Below, piece by piece: positions 28,132-39,504 of a stretch of DNA of 64,000 nucleotides. Origin of the DNA: Allobosea sp. OK403 (lineage in GTDB: Bacteria > Pseudomonadota > Alphaproteobacteria > Rhizobiales > Beijerinckiaceae); NCBI RefSeq assembly GCF_900113835.1, contig NZ_FOQV01000001.1:744001-808000 (forward strand). The letters run 5' to 3'. Position numbers and translations under genes: made by a program. Numbering within the stretch: position 1 is the first letter of the stretch; the number at the start of each line of letters is the position of its first letter. Below the pieces are notes generated by a model. That model had not been told where the DNA came from and made no database searches. It saw only the letters and a program-made list of their open reading frames with translations.

Positions 28132-29478
28132 TTAGAGCGTCGCCCGCCCGGCGAGCTTGGCTCCGGCGCGCAGAAAGCGGGTCGGGTCCATCGGCTCTTC
28201 GTTGATCCGGGTCTCGTAATGCAGATGTGGGCCTGTCGAGCGGCCGGTGGTGCCGACACGGCCGATCACCGTGCCCGTGGTCACGACCTGGCCGACCGAG
28301 GCCAGGATCGCCGACATATGGGCGTAGCGCGTGCTGATGCCGTTGCTGTGCTCGATCTCGACCATATTACCGTAGCCGCCGTTATATTCGGCGACGATGA
28401 CCTTGCCCGGCGCGGTGGCTCGGATCGGCGACCCAGCCTCGGCCCGGAAATCGACGCCGGTATGCATCGCCGGGCCGCGCGTGAAGGGGTCGACGCGATA
28501 GCCGTAATTCGAGGTGAAATCGGCATCGCCTGCCATGGGGCGAGCAAGCGGCAATTGTTCGGTGAGGCCTCGCAGGCGGAAAACCGCGGCAATACGTGGC
28601 TGCAGCGCATCCAGCGTCGCCTCGAACGGCCCCTTGGACGGGTCGACCTTGAAGGGCACGAAGGGGCCGCCGGTACCGCCAGCCACGGGCACGACCGGGT
28701 TCATCTTGTCGGTGTCGATGCCGATTTCAGCGAGCGCGCTACGCATGCGCTTCTGCGAATCGGCCAGGCTCTCATCCATGTCCTTGAGCGCGGCAAGCTG
28801 CGCGCCTGCAGTGGTCGCAATGGCGCGATCCAGCCGTGTCAGGGCCGCCGCGACCCGCTGGGCAGGAGGCTGGGGCTCGGATTCGTCTGCTCCCGACACC
28901 CAGGGAGCGGCCTTACCGGCATCGGTCTTGTTGGCATCCGCCTTGCCGGCTTCGGCGCCGCGCAGGCCCGGGGCATCCGGCGCCGGCATCGGCTTGGCCG
29001 GCATGATCGGCGCGAAGCTGGTGATACCGGAGGCGCGAATCGGCTCCTCCGGCTTGAGCAACCGGGGGCGCAGCGGGGCCTTGATGCTGGAGGTGATACC
29101 GCCGGTCTGAAGCGTGTCGGCGAGCGCGGTGACGAGCGCCTGGCGGGATTCGACTTCAGCCTGCCGGGTCGCGAGCTCGTCGACGCGGGCCTCGACGCCG
29201 TCCTGGTCGAGAAGTGCACGGCTGGCCAAGCGGTCGATATCGGCCCGCAGGACGGTGATCCGGTCCTCATAGGCGTATTGGCGGGTGGTTTCGCGCGTGA
29301 TCAATCGCGCCGCCAGGTCGTCCTTGCTGAGGATGTACCAGCCAGCGGCGCCGCTGCAGGCCGTGGTAACCGTCAGCCAGGCAAGGCCAGCAAACACCGT
29401 CGCGCGGCGTATCGTGTAGGTCTTGTGGGTGAAGAGCCCGGTGACCGGAAGGGCGGGGGCGGAGAAGGACTGTGTCAT
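28132..29478 (-). CDS. M23-family (LytM-type) peptidase or regulator
   Basis: A 448-residue envelope protein. A single membrane helix lies at about residues 26-47, followed by a coiled-coil-like helix (50-120), a Pro-rich linker, a second helical part, and the C-terminal M23 domain from about residue 325. Zinc ligands are present: MHTGVDFRA (His and Asp) and GPHLHYET (His-x-His), so it should be an active endopeptidase, cutting cross-bridges in peptidoglycan or activating amidases. A short cytoplasmic N-terminus precedes the helix. It is the only gene in its transcript, and its stop lies inside a palindromic repeat. Confidence 0.9.
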   Translation of the reverse strand: MTQSFSAPALPVTGLFTHKTYTIRRATVFAGLAWLTVTTACSGAAGWYILSKDDLAARLITRETTRQYAYEDRITVLRADIDRLASRALLDQDGVEARVDELATRQAEVESRQALVTALADTLQTGGITSSIKAPLRPRLLKPEEPIRASGITSFAPIMPAKPMPAPDAPGLRGAEAGKADANKTDAGKAAPWVSGADESEPQPPAQRVAAALTRLDRAIATTAGAQLAALKDMDESLADSQKRMRSALAEIGIDTDKMNPVVPVAGGTGGPFVPFKVDPSKGPFEATLDALQPRIAAVFRLRGLTEQLPLARPMAGDADFTSNYGYRVDPFTRGPAMHTGVDFRAEAGSPIRATAPGKVIVAEYNGGYGNMVEIEHSNGISTRYAHMSAILASVGQVVTTGTVIGRVGTTGRSTGPHLHYETRINEEPMDPTRFLRAGAKLAGRATL

Positions 29479-29581
29479 ACGCGGGACCGGATGTTACGCT
29501 GCCGATCCCGCTATTAGGGTTGGTTAAGGTTAATCTTTCGCAAATTACTTGCTTTTCGAGGGTGCGCCCGTCGGCTCCGCG

Positions 29582-30046
29582 TCATAGCGCCTGGGCGGCG
29601 GCGAGGACTTCGTCGGCATGGCCGGCGACCTTCACCTTGAGCCAGATGCGGGCGATCTTGCCATCCTGGTCGATCAGGAAGGTGGTGCGCTCGACGCCCA
29701 TATAGGTACGGCCATACATGCTCTTCTCGAGCCAGATGCCATAGGCCTGCAGCACGGTCTGGGTTTCGTCGGCGGCAAGCGCAAAATCGAGTCCGTGCTT
29801 CTTCTTGAACTTGTCGTGGCTCTTCACCGGATCGGGCGAAATGCCGACAATCTCCGTGCCGGCCTCAGTGAAAGCCTTGCGCAGGCCGTTGAACGCGATC
29901 GCCTCCTGGGTGCAACCCGGTGTATCGTCTTTGGGATAAGCGTAGAGGACGACTTTTCGTCCCTTGAGGCCAGCGAGCGAAAGCCTGCCGCCGCCATCCC
30001 GCGCGAGCGTGAAATCGGGGGCCTTGTCGCCTTGCTTCAATGCCAT
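29582..30046 (-). CDS. bcp: Peroxiredoxin of the Bcp/PrxQ family
   Basis: A 154-residue thiol peroxidase reducing hydrogen and organic peroxides. The peroxidatic Cys45 lies in YPKDDTPGCTQEAI. In many Bcp proteins a resolving Cys follows five residues later; here position 50 is Ile, so resolution must use another route (1-Cys type). The ATG at 30046 has AAGGAAGG upstream; an in-frame start 51 bases further upstream is less likely. It is divergent from the large AsmA-like gene. Confidence 0.93.
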   Translation of the reverse strand: MALKQGDKAPDFTLARDGGGRLSLAGLKGRKVVLYAYPKDDTPGCTQEAIAFNGLRKAFTEAGTEIVGISPDPVKSHDKFKKKHGLDFALAADETQTVLQAYGIWLEKSMYGRTYMGVERTTFLIDQDGKIARIWLKVKVAGHADEVLAAAQAL

Positions 30047-30191
30047 GTTTCGCCTTCCTTTCGTCGCCTTCGGTCTGCAAGAGCAGCGCTCCGCCACTTG
30101 GCCTCAATATGGCGCGCGCAGGCGCAGCCGCTAGTATGTTTTTATTCGTATCGATGCCGATTCGGGCGCGACGCCGAAACATCGTCCGGCA

Positions 30192-33100
30192 TTGGGCGTT
30201 GACGTCCGAGTGCTGACGGCCGACCCCCCTGAAAACACCTTTTCCCAACGCAGGACGACGCAGGCATTGCAAGAGCAGCACGCGAACAGGGGCACCCCGC
30301 CGGCGGAGGCAGCCGCCGCCGCGCAGGAGGCTTGCGACATCGCGGCTGTGAAGAAGCGGGCGAAGGCCGGGTTGGTCACGATCGCGGTCGCAGTCATCGT
30401 AGCCGTTCTGACCCTGGCGGGCGCTGCGGTGACCCTCCTGGTCACGGGGTTGATCCCGCTATCGGGTCTCGAGGGGCGCATCGCCGGCGCGATCGAGGAG
30501 AGGCTCGGCGCGGGCTGGAAGGTCGAGGCGGCGTCCGCCGAACTCGGCCGCATCGACGGCCACTCGCAACTGCGTGTCAGGCAGGTCTCGTTTCGTCATA
30601 CCAGCGGGGCAGTCATCCGCGCGCCGGAGGCCGTGCTCGGCTACGAGCCGCTTCCACTGTTGTTGGGAGAGATCAAGCTGATCTCGGTCGATCTGCGCGG
30701 CGTGAATGTCCGCCTCGGCGTCGACAAGAACGGGGCGCTGATCGTCAATGCCGATTCGGCTCCCGCGGAGGCGCAGCCGGCCTCGACGCTGCCCGATACG
30801 GGCCAGTGGAACGCCTTCACCGGCATCATGGGAGCAGTCGCGACGCTTGCGCAGGGCGAGGGCCTGCTCGGCGCGCTGCAGACGGCGGGCATGCATGGCG
30901 CCCGCCTGTCGCTGATCGACCCTGATGGGCGCCAACGCGCCGGTTTCGAGGATGTCGAGATCAGCCTGTCACGCACGGGCGAGCGGACGACGCGCCTGAG
31001 CGCGAAGGGCCGCACCGGGCAGCGCTGGAAGGAACTCGCGATCGATCTGTCGAGCGAGGCCGACGGTACGCAGCGCGCCGATATCGACATCGTCCGCTTC
31101 GAGCCGGCCGAAGTCGTAGCGCTCGCCTTCGGCAGCGGCGGAATCACCATCGAGGGCCTGCCGCTGAAGGGGCGCGCGACGCTGACCCAGAAGCCGAACG
31201 GCCAGAAGGCGATTACGGCCCGGCTAGACGTGCTGCCGGGCACCATCCAGTTTCCCGGCGGGCCATTAGCGCCGATCGCCGTCGAATCGGGCCATATGGA
31301 GGTCGCGAGCGAGAATGATTTCTCCGTGCTCCAGGTGTCCAGGGGCGAGTTGAATGCCGGTGCGACCCGCCTCAAGGGCGCGGGCACTCTGCGTGAGGAG
31401 AATGGCGCCTGGAGGCTGGATCTGGACGCTGCCGGCCAGATCCCGGGCGTCGATCAGGAGCCGCCTGTCGCCATCGACAGCCTGAAAGCCAATCTGCTGC
31501 TCGACCCGCGCTCGAACGAGGTGCGGATCGACGCCTTGTCGGTGAAGGGCCCCGCGATCACGGCCGACATGACGGGGCTGGTGCAGAAGACCGGCGAATC
31601 GCCGACACAACGCTTCTCGATCAAGGCGACCGATTCCGATGTCCGGGCCGTGCTGGCGCTGTGGCCGCGCTGGACCTCGCCCGATGTCCATACCGCGTTG
31701 TCGCGGCAGTTCGTGGCTGGTCGGGTCGGCAGTCTCGCGGTCGAACTCGATTTGCCGGCCGAGGATCACGCCCGTTTGCTGCACGGCGCCGGCTTGCCCG
31801 ATGGCGCGCTCAGCGTTGTCATCGAGGCCAATCAGGTGCGCTATCTGCCCGGGCCGGGGCTGCCGCCGCTGGTCGACGGCGTCGTCTCAGGCAAGACGAC
31901 AGGGCGAACGGTGCAGCTCCAGATCGCCAAGGCCGCGGCTGATCTGGGCAGCGGCAGGCAACTCATGCTGAGCGAGGGCAGCTTCAGCATGGCCGAGACC
32001 TGGATGCAGCGAGCGCCGGCGCGCGTGGCGTTCCGCTCGACGGGACCAATGGAGGCGCTGATGGCGCTGTTCACCTTCCCGGCCCTGAAGGATTTCTCAT
32101 CGGGACCGCTCGACCCTGCCGCGGTCAAGGGCATGACCGACCTCAAGACCGTCATCAACTTGCCATTGGCCGACGACCCCAAGCCCAACGAGGTCGTGGT
32201 GCAGAGCGTTGGCACGCTGTCCAATATTTCGTCCGATGTGATGCTCGGCAACGACAAGCTCGAAGGCGGCAATCTGAGCTGGAACTTCGACAAGGCCGGC
32301 TTGCTGATAAAGGGAGAGGCTCGCATCAGCGGCGATCGCGGGCAGATCGAGGTTCGACAGGACAGCCACGGCAAGGGCGAGGCGACCTTGTCCTTGCTAC
32401 TCGACAGCGCGGCGCGACAGAGGCGCGGGCTAGGGCCGGAGAGCGGCATCGGCGGCCCTGTTCAGGTCAAGGTGGCGAAGGTGCTGGGCAAGGGCGTCGA
32501 TACGCCGCTGCGCGTCGAGATCGATCTGACCAAGGCGACGCTCGATGGTGTCATTCCGGGCCTCACCAAGGCGGCAGGTCGGGCAGGGCGTGTGAGCTTC
32601 AGCTATGTCGCCGACGCCAATGGCCCCGACCTCGAGGATTTCGTGCTGGACGCGGCGCCGGCCCTGATCAAGGGCCGGATCGAACTGAACAAGCAGAACG
32701 GTTTCGAGAGCGCGACGCTGTCCCAGCTCAAGATTTCGCCGGGCGATAATCTCAAGGTCGATGCCAAGCGCGACGGCAATGTGACCAAGCTCGTCATTCG
32801 CGGCGCGGTGGCCGATGTGCGCCCCTTCATCCGCGACCTGCAGAGCGCCTCGGGCCCAACTGCGCGCGGCGACAAGAATGCGGCCAAGGGCGGCGATCTC
32901 GATATCGACCTCGACGTCCCGATCCTGACCGGCTTCAACAGCGAGGCGATCAGCAATGCTTCGCTCAAATTGTCGAAGCGCGGTGGCGACATACGCGCGC
33001 TTGCCTTCCAGGGCCGGATTGGCCGGGCCGACGTTACCGCCAAGCAGGGCCGGCAAGGCGATACGCCGGGCGCGATCGTCATCCAGTCCGAGAATGGTGG

Positions 33101-33731
33101 CGCGCTGTTGCGTTTCGTCGATCTCTATCGGCGCGCCTATGGCGGCGACTTCATCCTGAGCCTGGGGCCAGGCGATACGCGCCAGAGCGGCGAATTGCTG
33201 TTCCGCGACTTCATCGTGCGTGACGAGCCGGCTCTGCGCCGGGTCGTCGGCGAGCAGCCGGGAGCGGCACCGGCTGGGGATCGAACCGGTGGCGCGGGGC
33301 CGGCTCCGGCGCCGCTGCGGATTGACGTCAGCGAAGTCGCCTTCACCAAGCTCAGGGCCGTCTTCACCCGCTCGGCCAGCAGGCTCGACGTCTCCGACAT
33401 GGTGATCTGGGGGCAGCAGCTCGGCTTCACCCTGCAGGGCAATGTCGATTATGGCCGGGATCGCGTCGATATCGGCGGCACCTTCGTGCCGGGCTACGCT
33501 TTCAACAACGCCTTCGCCCAGGTTCCTGTCGTCGGCGCATTGCTCGGCGGCGGCAGCCAGTATGGCGGGCTGTTTGCGGTGAACTTCCGGATATCGGGCG
33601 CCGCAAGCGCTCCGACCATGACGATCAATCCGCTCTCGGCACTCGCGCCCGGCATCCTGCGCCGCTTCGTCGATCCGCTCGGCGGCTCGCCAATCCAGCA
33701 GCCGCAGGCCGCCCCGGCGCCCGGTCGCTGA
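30192..33731 (+). CDS. AsmA/DUF3971-family (YhdP-like) envelope protein
   Basis: A very large protein (up to 1179 residues) with one membrane helix at about residues 58-86 and a long periplasmic domain of repeating beta-strand units. The DUF3971 region and the AsmA-like C-terminal part (SEVAFTKLRAVFTRSASRLDVSD, then the GNVDYGRDRVDIGGTFVPGYAFNN segment) identify the family. Related proteins (YhdP, TamB, AsmA) are thought to form hydrophobic grooves that carry phospholipid to the outer membrane. The start is uncertain: a TTG at 30192 is the longest, and a GTG at 30348 (VKKRAKAG) begins just before the membrane helix and may be the true start. Confidence 0.85.
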   Translation: MGVDVRVLTADPPENTFSQRRTTQALQEQHANRGTPPAEAAAAAQEACDIAAVKKRAKAGLVTIAVAVIVAVLTLAGAAVTLLVTGLIPLSGLEGRIAGAIEERLGAGWKVEAASAELGRIDGHSQLRVRQVSFRHTSGAVIRAPEAVLGYEPLPLLLGEIKLISVDLRGVNVRLGVDKNGALIVNADSAPAEAQPASTLPDTGQWNAFTGIMGAVATLAQGEGLLGALQTAGMHGARLSLIDPDGRQRAGFEDVEISLSRTGERTTRLSAKGRTGQRWKELAIDLSSEADGTQRADIDIVRFEPAEVVALAFGSGGITIEGLPLKGRATLTQKPNGQKAITARLDVLPGTIQFPGGPLAPIAVESGHMEVASENDFSVLQVSRGELNAGATRLKGAGTLREENGAWRLDLDAAGQIPGVDQEPPVAIDSLKANLLLDPRSNEVRIDALSVKGPAITADMTGLVQKTGESPTQRFSIKATDSDVRAVLALWPRWTSPDVHTALSRQFVAGRVGSLAVELDLPAEDHARLLHGAGLPDGALSVVIEANQVRYLPGPGLPPLVDGVVSGKTTGRTVQLQIAKAAADLGSGRQLMLSEGSFSMAETWMQRAPARVAFRSTGPMEALMALFTFPALKDFSSGPLDPAAVKGMTDLKTVINLPLADDPKPNEVVVQSVGTLSNISSDVMLGNDKLEGGNLSWNFDKAGLLIKGEARISGDRGQIEVRQDSHGKGEATLSLLLDSAARQRRGLGPESGIGGPVQVKVAKVLGKGVDTPLRVEIDLTKATLDGVIPGLTKAAGRAGRVSFSYVADANGPDLEDFVLDAAPALIKGRIELNKQNGFESATLSQLKISPGDNLKVDAKRDGNVTKLVIRGAVADVRPFIRDLQSASGPTARGDKNAAKGGDLDIDLDVPILTGFNSEAISNASLKLSKRGGDIRALAFQGRIGRADVTAKQGRQGDTPGAIVIQSENGGALLRFVDLYRRAYGGDFILSLGPGDTRQSGELLFRDFIVRDEPALRRVVGEQPGAAPAGDRTGGAGPAPAPLRIDVSEVAFTKLRAVFTRSASRLDVSDMVIWGQQLGFTLQGNVDYGRDRVDIGGTFVPGYAFNNAFAQVPVVGALLGGGSQYGGLFAVNFRISGAASAPTMTINPLSALAPGILRRFVDPLGGSPIQQPQAAPAPGR

Positions 33732-33736
33732 AACCA

Positions 33737-33773
33737 CAACGCCGGAATGGGCCTGATACCCGCTCCGGCGTTG
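33737..33773. terminator. Bidirectional terminator between the AsmA-like gene and tyrS
   Basis: Ten-base arms CAACGCCGGA / TCCGGCGTTG with an inner GGG/CCC pair. It lies between two convergent genes and can serve both. Confidence 0.65.
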
Positions 33774-33804
33774 GTATTCCGGTGATACGACGGCTTCCTT
33801 GGTG

Positions 33805-35067
33805 TTACTGCGCCCGCAGCAGGACGTGCTTCTTCCTGCCGAAGGACAGTTTGATCACCCCTTCGCCCGAGAGTTCAGAGAGCGTCAGCGTTGCGCGCTC
33901 GTCCGCGACGGCAGCGTCATTGACCCGAAGGCCGCCCGCCTTGACCTGCCGTCGCGCCTCCCCAGTCGAGGGCACAAGGCCGGCTTTGACGAAGGCGGTC
34001 AGCACACCGAGACCAGCCTCAAGCTCGGACCTTGCCACGGCGACGCTGGGAAGATCGTCTGCAAGCGCCCCATCCTCGAAGGTCTTGCGCGCAGTCTCGG
34101 ACGCCGCCTCGGCAGCCTCCCGGCCATGCAGCATAGCTGTGACCTCGGTCGCGAGAATCTTCTTGGCCTCGTTGATCTCGGCACCGCCCAGCGCCGCAAG
34201 CCGGGCGATCTCTGCCATCGGCATCGTGGTGTAGAGCTTCAGGAAACGCTCGACATCGGCGTCCTCGGTGTTGCGCCAGAACTGCCAGAAATCGTAGGCG
34301 CCCATGAGTTCGGCGTTGAGCCAGACGGCGCCCGAGGCCGTCTTGCCCATCTTGCCGCCAGACGACGTCGTCAGCAGCGGCGAGGTCAGGGCATAGAGCT
34401 GGACATTGCTCATGCGGTGCCCAAGGTCGATGCCGTTGACGATGTTGCCCCACTGGTCGGAGCCGCCCATCTGCAGGATGCAGCCCGTGCGCTTGTTCAG
34501 CTCGACGAAGTCGTAGGCCTGCAGGATCATGTAGTTGAATTCGAGGAAGGACAGCGATTGCTCGCGCTCCAGCCGCGTCTTGACGCTGTCGAAGGACAGC
34601 ATGCGGTTGACCGAGAAATGTCGGCCGACATCACGCAGGAATTCGAGATAGTTCAGCCCGAGCAGCCAGTCGGCGTTGTTCATCATCGTCGCAGAGTTCA
34701 TCGACGAGGATTCGCCGCCGAAATCGAGGTAGTTGGCGAAGACGCGCTTGATGCCGGTGAGGTTGCGCTCGATGTCCTCGACCGTCAGCAGCTTGCGCGA
34801 TTCCTCCTTGAAGGAGGGATCGCCGACCATCGAGGTGCCGCCGCCCATCAGTGCGATCGGCCTATGGCCGGTCGCCTGCATCCAGTGCAGCATCATGATC
34901 TGGATCAGCGAGCCCGCATGCAGCGAGGTCGCGGTGGCGTCGAAGCCGATATAGGCGCTGATCGGCCCTTTGAGCGCAGCAGCGTCCAGGCCCTCGGGAT
35001 CCGAGATCTGGTGGACGTAACCACGCTCGGAGAGGACATGGAGAAGGTCGGATTTGAAGCTGGTCAT
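33805..35067 (-). CDS. tyrS: Tyrosyl-tRNA synthetase
   Basis: A 420-residue class I synthetase charging tRNA-Tyr. The Rossmann domain holds [16 protein letters not shown] (HIGH-type motif), tRNA and tyrosine contacts such as [11 protein letters not shown], and the KMSKS-type loop GGKMGKTAS. The C-terminal S4 domain ends the protein ([21 protein letters not shown]). Single gene, convergent with the AsmA-like gene. Confidence 0.97.
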   Translation of the reverse strand: MTSFKSDLLHVLSERGYVHQISDPEGLDAAALKGPISAYIGFDATATSLHAGSLIQIMMLHWMQATGHRPIALMGGGTSMVGDPSFKEESRKLLTVEDIERNLTGIKRVFANYLDFGGESSSMNSATMMNNADWLLGLNYLEFLRDVGRHFSVNRMLSFDSVKTRLEREQSLSFLEFNYMILQAYDFVELNKRTGCILQMGGSDQWGNIVNGIDLGHRMSNVQLYALTSPLLTTSSGGKMGKTASGAVWLNAELMGAYDFWQFWRNTEDADVERFLKLYTTMPMAEIARLAALGGAEINEAKKILATEVTAMLHGREAAEAASETARKTFEDGALADDLPSVAVARSELEAGLGVLTAFVKAGLVPSTGEARRQVKAGGLRVNDAAVADERATLTLSELSGEGVIKLSFGRKKHVLLRAQ

Positions 35068-35129
35068 GGCATGATCAATCGGCTGGCTGGTTCGTTTGGC
35101 ATGGCTCGCGACCGTCTCGAGGCGGGCGA

Positions 35130-35262
35130 GCCATCATGGCCCGATCGGGCCTGCCCGTCATGGTCGGGCTTGTCCTGACCATCCACGTCTTCATTCGCCG
35201 AGAGCGGTATTCAAGAGCGATATTCAAGACGTGGATGCTCGCCACAAGGGCGAGCATGACGG
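35130..35262. repeat. Dispersed intergenic repeat, third cluster
   Basis: Contains ATGGTCGGGCTTGTCCTGACC and ATGCTCGCCACAAGGGCGAGCATGACG-type palindromes, plus a near-direct repeat of GCGGTATTCAAGA / GCGATATTCAAGA. It lies between tyrS and the hydrolase gene. See 11878 and 26511 for related copies. Confidence 0.5.
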
Positions 35263-35285
35263 TGGGGCGGTGGAAGCTGAGGAGA

Positions 35286-35966
35286 CTACTCCTGCTCCTG
35301 CGCCTCGCGCTCTTCCTTGGGAATCTCCGGGCCGACATTGCGGTCGAGATAGGCGCTGACCTGCTCCATCAGCTGGTCCACACGGCCGTCGAAGAAGTGG
35401 TTGGCACCCTCGACCACCGCATGTTCGATCAGGATGCCCTTCTGGGTCTTCACCTTCTCGATCACCGCCATGACCTCCTTGACCGGCGCGACGCGGTCTT
35501 CCGAACCGTGCACGAACAGGCCGGAGGAGGGGCAAGGCGCCAGGAAGGAGAAGTCATAGCGGTTGGCCATCGCTGCGATCGACATGAAGCCCTCGATCTC
35601 CGGGCGGCGCATCAGGAGTTGCATGCCGATCCAGGCGCCGAAGGAGACGCCGGTGATCCAGCAGCTCTTGGCCTCGGGATTGAGCGCCTGCATCCAGTCG
35701 AGCGCGGCGGCGGCATCAGACAATTCGCCCGCGCCATGGTCGAAATGGCCCTGGCTGCGACCGACACCGCGGAAATTGAAGCGCAGCGCCGAAAAGCCCC
35801 GGTTCACGAAAGTGTAGAACAGATTGTAGACGATCTGGTTGTTCATCGTCCCGCCGAACTGCGGGTGCGGATGCAGGATGATCGCGAGCGGCGCGCCGCG
35901 CTTCTTGGCGGGCTGGTAACGGCCCTCGATCCGGCCGGCCGGTCCGTTGAAAATCACCTCTGGCAT
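35286..35966 (-). CDS. Alpha/beta hydrolase (dienelactone hydrolase-like)
   Basis: A 226-residue cytoplasmic hydrolase. The oxyanion region is ILHPHPQFGGTMNNQIV, the nucleophile elbow is GVSFGAWIG with the catalytic Ser, and the acid and base are in VHGSEDRVAP and EGANHFFDG. The LHPHP..GG signature is a widespread family, often annotated as hydrolase of unknown substrate. The ATG at 35966 with AAGGCGAG upstream is preferred. It is divergent from the suf cluster and has no evident link to it. Confidence 0.88.
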   Translation of the reverse strand: MPEVIFNGPAGRIEGRYQPAKKRGAPLAIILHPHPQFGGTMNNQIVYNLFYTFVNRGFSALRFNFRGVGRSQGHFDHGAGELSDAAAALDWMQALNPEAKSCWITGVSFGAWIGMQLLMRRPEIEGFMSIAAMANRYDFSFLAPCPSSGLFVHGSEDRVAPVKEVMAVIEKVKTQKGILIEHAVVEGANHFFDGRVDQLMEQVSAYLDRNVGPEIPKEEREAQEQE

Positions 35967-36085
35967 TGTCGTCTCGCCTTTTGTTGGGCCAAGGCCGCGC
36001 GCGCCGGGCAAAACAGCGCGCAAATGCCGCCGAAAATGCCCGGTCGCCCTTGACGACCCCGCCGCTCGCGCCCTACATCAAGCGC

Positions 36086-36100
36086 TTAGAATAGTTCTAA
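36086..36100. promoter_or_regulatory. Irr-type iron control element (ICE) upstream of the suf cluster
   Basis: A perfect dyad TTAGAA-TAG-TTCTAA. It matches the core of the ICE motif (TTTAGAA-NNN-TTCTAAA) bound by the haem-responsive regulator Irr in Hyphomicrobiales. Suf operons of this order are known Irr targets. It sits about 170 bases before the first gene and 120 bases before the divergent hydrolase gene. Confidence 0.65.
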
Positions 36101-36266
36101 CAGCCGTGAACAATACGGGAACGAACAGGTAGCGCATGATTTCCGCGCAGCCGTCGTCCCAGCCACGGCCGGTTCGGACGGGCGGCTATAGCACGGCGCA
36201 TGGGTGCAATTTCAAGCATTTCGTGCCGACCGTCTTCCGCAAGGCAGGATCGGAGCCAGTGAGATC

Positions 36267-37472
36267 GTGACAGGAGCGACCCGCGCCTATCTCGACCACA
36301 ATGCGACCACGCCGGTGCGGCCGGACGTGGCGCAGGCGATGGCGTGCGCGCTGACGCTCCCCGGAAACCCGTCATCGGTCCACCATGAGGGCAGGGCGGC
36401 CCGCGCCGCGATTGAACAGGCGCGGGCGCAGGTCGCCGCGCTCGTCGGGGCGAAGGCCGCCAATGTTGTCTTCACCAGCGGCGGCACTGAGGCCAATGCG
36501 ACCGTGCTGTCGCCTGGATTGATGGATTGCAGCGGCGGGCGCGACTGCGTCAGGACACCCGCCTCGCTGCTCCTTTATGGCGCAACGGAACATGCCTGCA
36601 TTCGCGACGGACATCGGTTCCCGGCCAACGCGGCCGAGGCGATCCCTGTCGATGCTGACGGGCTTGCCGACGAGGATTGGCTCGCGGGGCGGCTAGGGCG
36701 GCTCGCCGCGGAGCAGCCGGGGGCGCGCGCGCTGGTCTCGCTGCACCTCGCCAATAATGAGACCGGCGTGCTTCAGCCGATTGCCGCGATTGCGGCCATT
36801 GCCAAGCATTTCGGGGCGCTGATGCATTGCGACGCGGTCCAGGCCGCCGGCAAGATCGCCATCGATATCACTATGTTGGGTGTCGATGTTCTGACGCTGT
36901 CCGCCCATAAGCTCGGCGGACCGAAGGGCGTCGGCGCAATCGTCTTCCGCACCGGGGCGCTGGAGCTTGCCGACAAGCCCATGCGCGGCGGCGGGCAGGA
37001 GCGCGGCTGGCGCGCCGGCACCGAGAATGTGGCCGGTATTGTCGGCTTCGGGACGGCGGCGGAGATTGCAGCCAGGGCCATCGAGGCTGAAGCCGACCGG
37101 CTTTCCGCCTTGCGCAACAGACTGGAGGCCGGGCTGCTGGCGCTCGCGCCCGATACCATGATTTTCGGCCGCTCTGCGCCGCGCCTGCCCAACACCAGCG
37201 CCTTCGCCACGCCCGGAACTCGGGCGGAGACGGCACTGATCATGCTCGACCTGAATGGCGTCGCGCTGTCTTCCGGCTCGGCCTGCTCGTCAGGTAAGGT
37301 CAAGCGCTCGCATGTGCTGGACGCCATGGGCGTCGACCCTGCCATGAGCGCAGGGGCCTTGCGGGCGAGCCTCGGATGGACCACCTCCGAGGCAGAGATC
37401 GATCAGTTTTTGGCGGCCTATGCGAAAGCATTGGTCGCGACCAAGGGCCGGGAGGTTCAGGCGGCGGCCTGA
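36267..37472 (+). CDS. Cysteine desulfurase (IscS/NifS-like, group I)
   Basis: A 401-residue pyridoxal-phosphate enzyme that takes sulfur from cysteine. The PLP lysine lies in LSAHKLGGPKG, the cofactor His in GATEHACIRDG, and the catalytic cysteine in LSSGSACSSGK, a long flexible loop typical of group I. It is the first gene of the suf cluster, 57 bases before sufB, and is distinct from the SufS of the same cluster. The GTG at 36267 has GGAG upstream and begins shortly before the conserved AYLDHNATTP; a GTG at 36204 is the longer option. Two desulfurases in one operon is a common arrangement in Hyphomicrobiales. Confidence 0.9.
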   Translation: MTGATRAYLDHNATTPVRPDVAQAMACALTLPGNPSSVHHEGRAARAAIEQARAQVAALVGAKAANVVFTSGGTEANATVLSPGLMDCSGGRDCVRTPASLLLYGATEHACIRDGHRFPANAAEAIPVDADGLADEDWLAGRLGRLAAEQPGARALVSLHLANNETGVLQPIAAIAAIAKHFGALMHCDAVQAAGKIAIDITMLGVDVLTLSAHKLGGPKGVGAIVFRTGALELADKPMRGGGQERGWRAGTENVAGIVGFGTAAEIAARAIEAEADRLSALRNRLEAGLLALAPDTMIFGRSAPRLPNTSAFATPGTRAETALIMLDLNGVALSSGSACSSGKVKRSHVLDAMGVDPAMSAGALRASLGWTTSEAEIDQFLAAYAKALVATKGREVQAAA

Positions 37473-37529
37473 ATGTCCCGATAGATGACCAAACCGGCGG
37501 GCCTTGAACCCGCGACTGGAGAGTAGGCA

Positions 37530-38998
<1,469 letters not shown>

Positions 38999-39002
<4 letters not shown>

Positions 39003-39451
39003 TTGCCTTGCAAACGCAGCCTTTGCTTGGCGTTGCAACGGTGATCGCCGCTTTGGTCGCACATGCTGAATTGGCCAATGCGTGTTCCTGCATCGACGAA
39101 GGACTGAGGGGCGAGGCCCTAATGTCTGCGCGTCTGCAAAAGGCCAAGGATGTCGTGCGTGGCAAGTTCATTTCGCTTAACGCTGGACGCGACGTGGTTC
39201 GCGAAGGACGTCGTCTCATCGTTGGGAAGCTTCAAGTCGATGAGACTTTGAAGGGTGATTTGAAGGGCGAAATCGAAGTGGTCACCGGCTTTGGAACCGG
39301 TGACTGCGGCGTGCCCGATGCACTGCTGATCTCGATCGCATGGGATAGGCAGATTGATCTCGAAATATCGAGGTCGGGAGGCCAAGACCCGCTCTATAGC
39401 GTGAATATGTGCGGCTACGGCAAGGTTCTGCCTATGCCGACTGCCAAGTGA
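38999..39451 (+). CDS. Small secreted TIMP/NTR-like protein inserted in the suf operon
   Basis: A 150-residue protein with a signal peptide cut at LANA/CSC. The mature protein would start at Cys29, with Cys31, Cys103 and Cys138, that is mature positions 1, 3, 75 and 110. This resembles the N-terminal domain of tissue inhibitors of metalloproteinases (CSC start, C1/C3 bonded to about C70 and C99), and the body ([30 protein letters not shown]) fits a netrin-like OB fold. The family call is by eye. Base composition looks less GC-rich than its suf neighbours. GTG 38999 overlaps the sufB stop. A secreted protein has no obvious role in cytoplasmic cluster assembly. Confidence 0.7.
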
Positions 39452-39504
39452 CACCACGAATTTAACTTGCGGATTTTGTCCGCTACGGAATGGAACTCTA
39501 ACCA

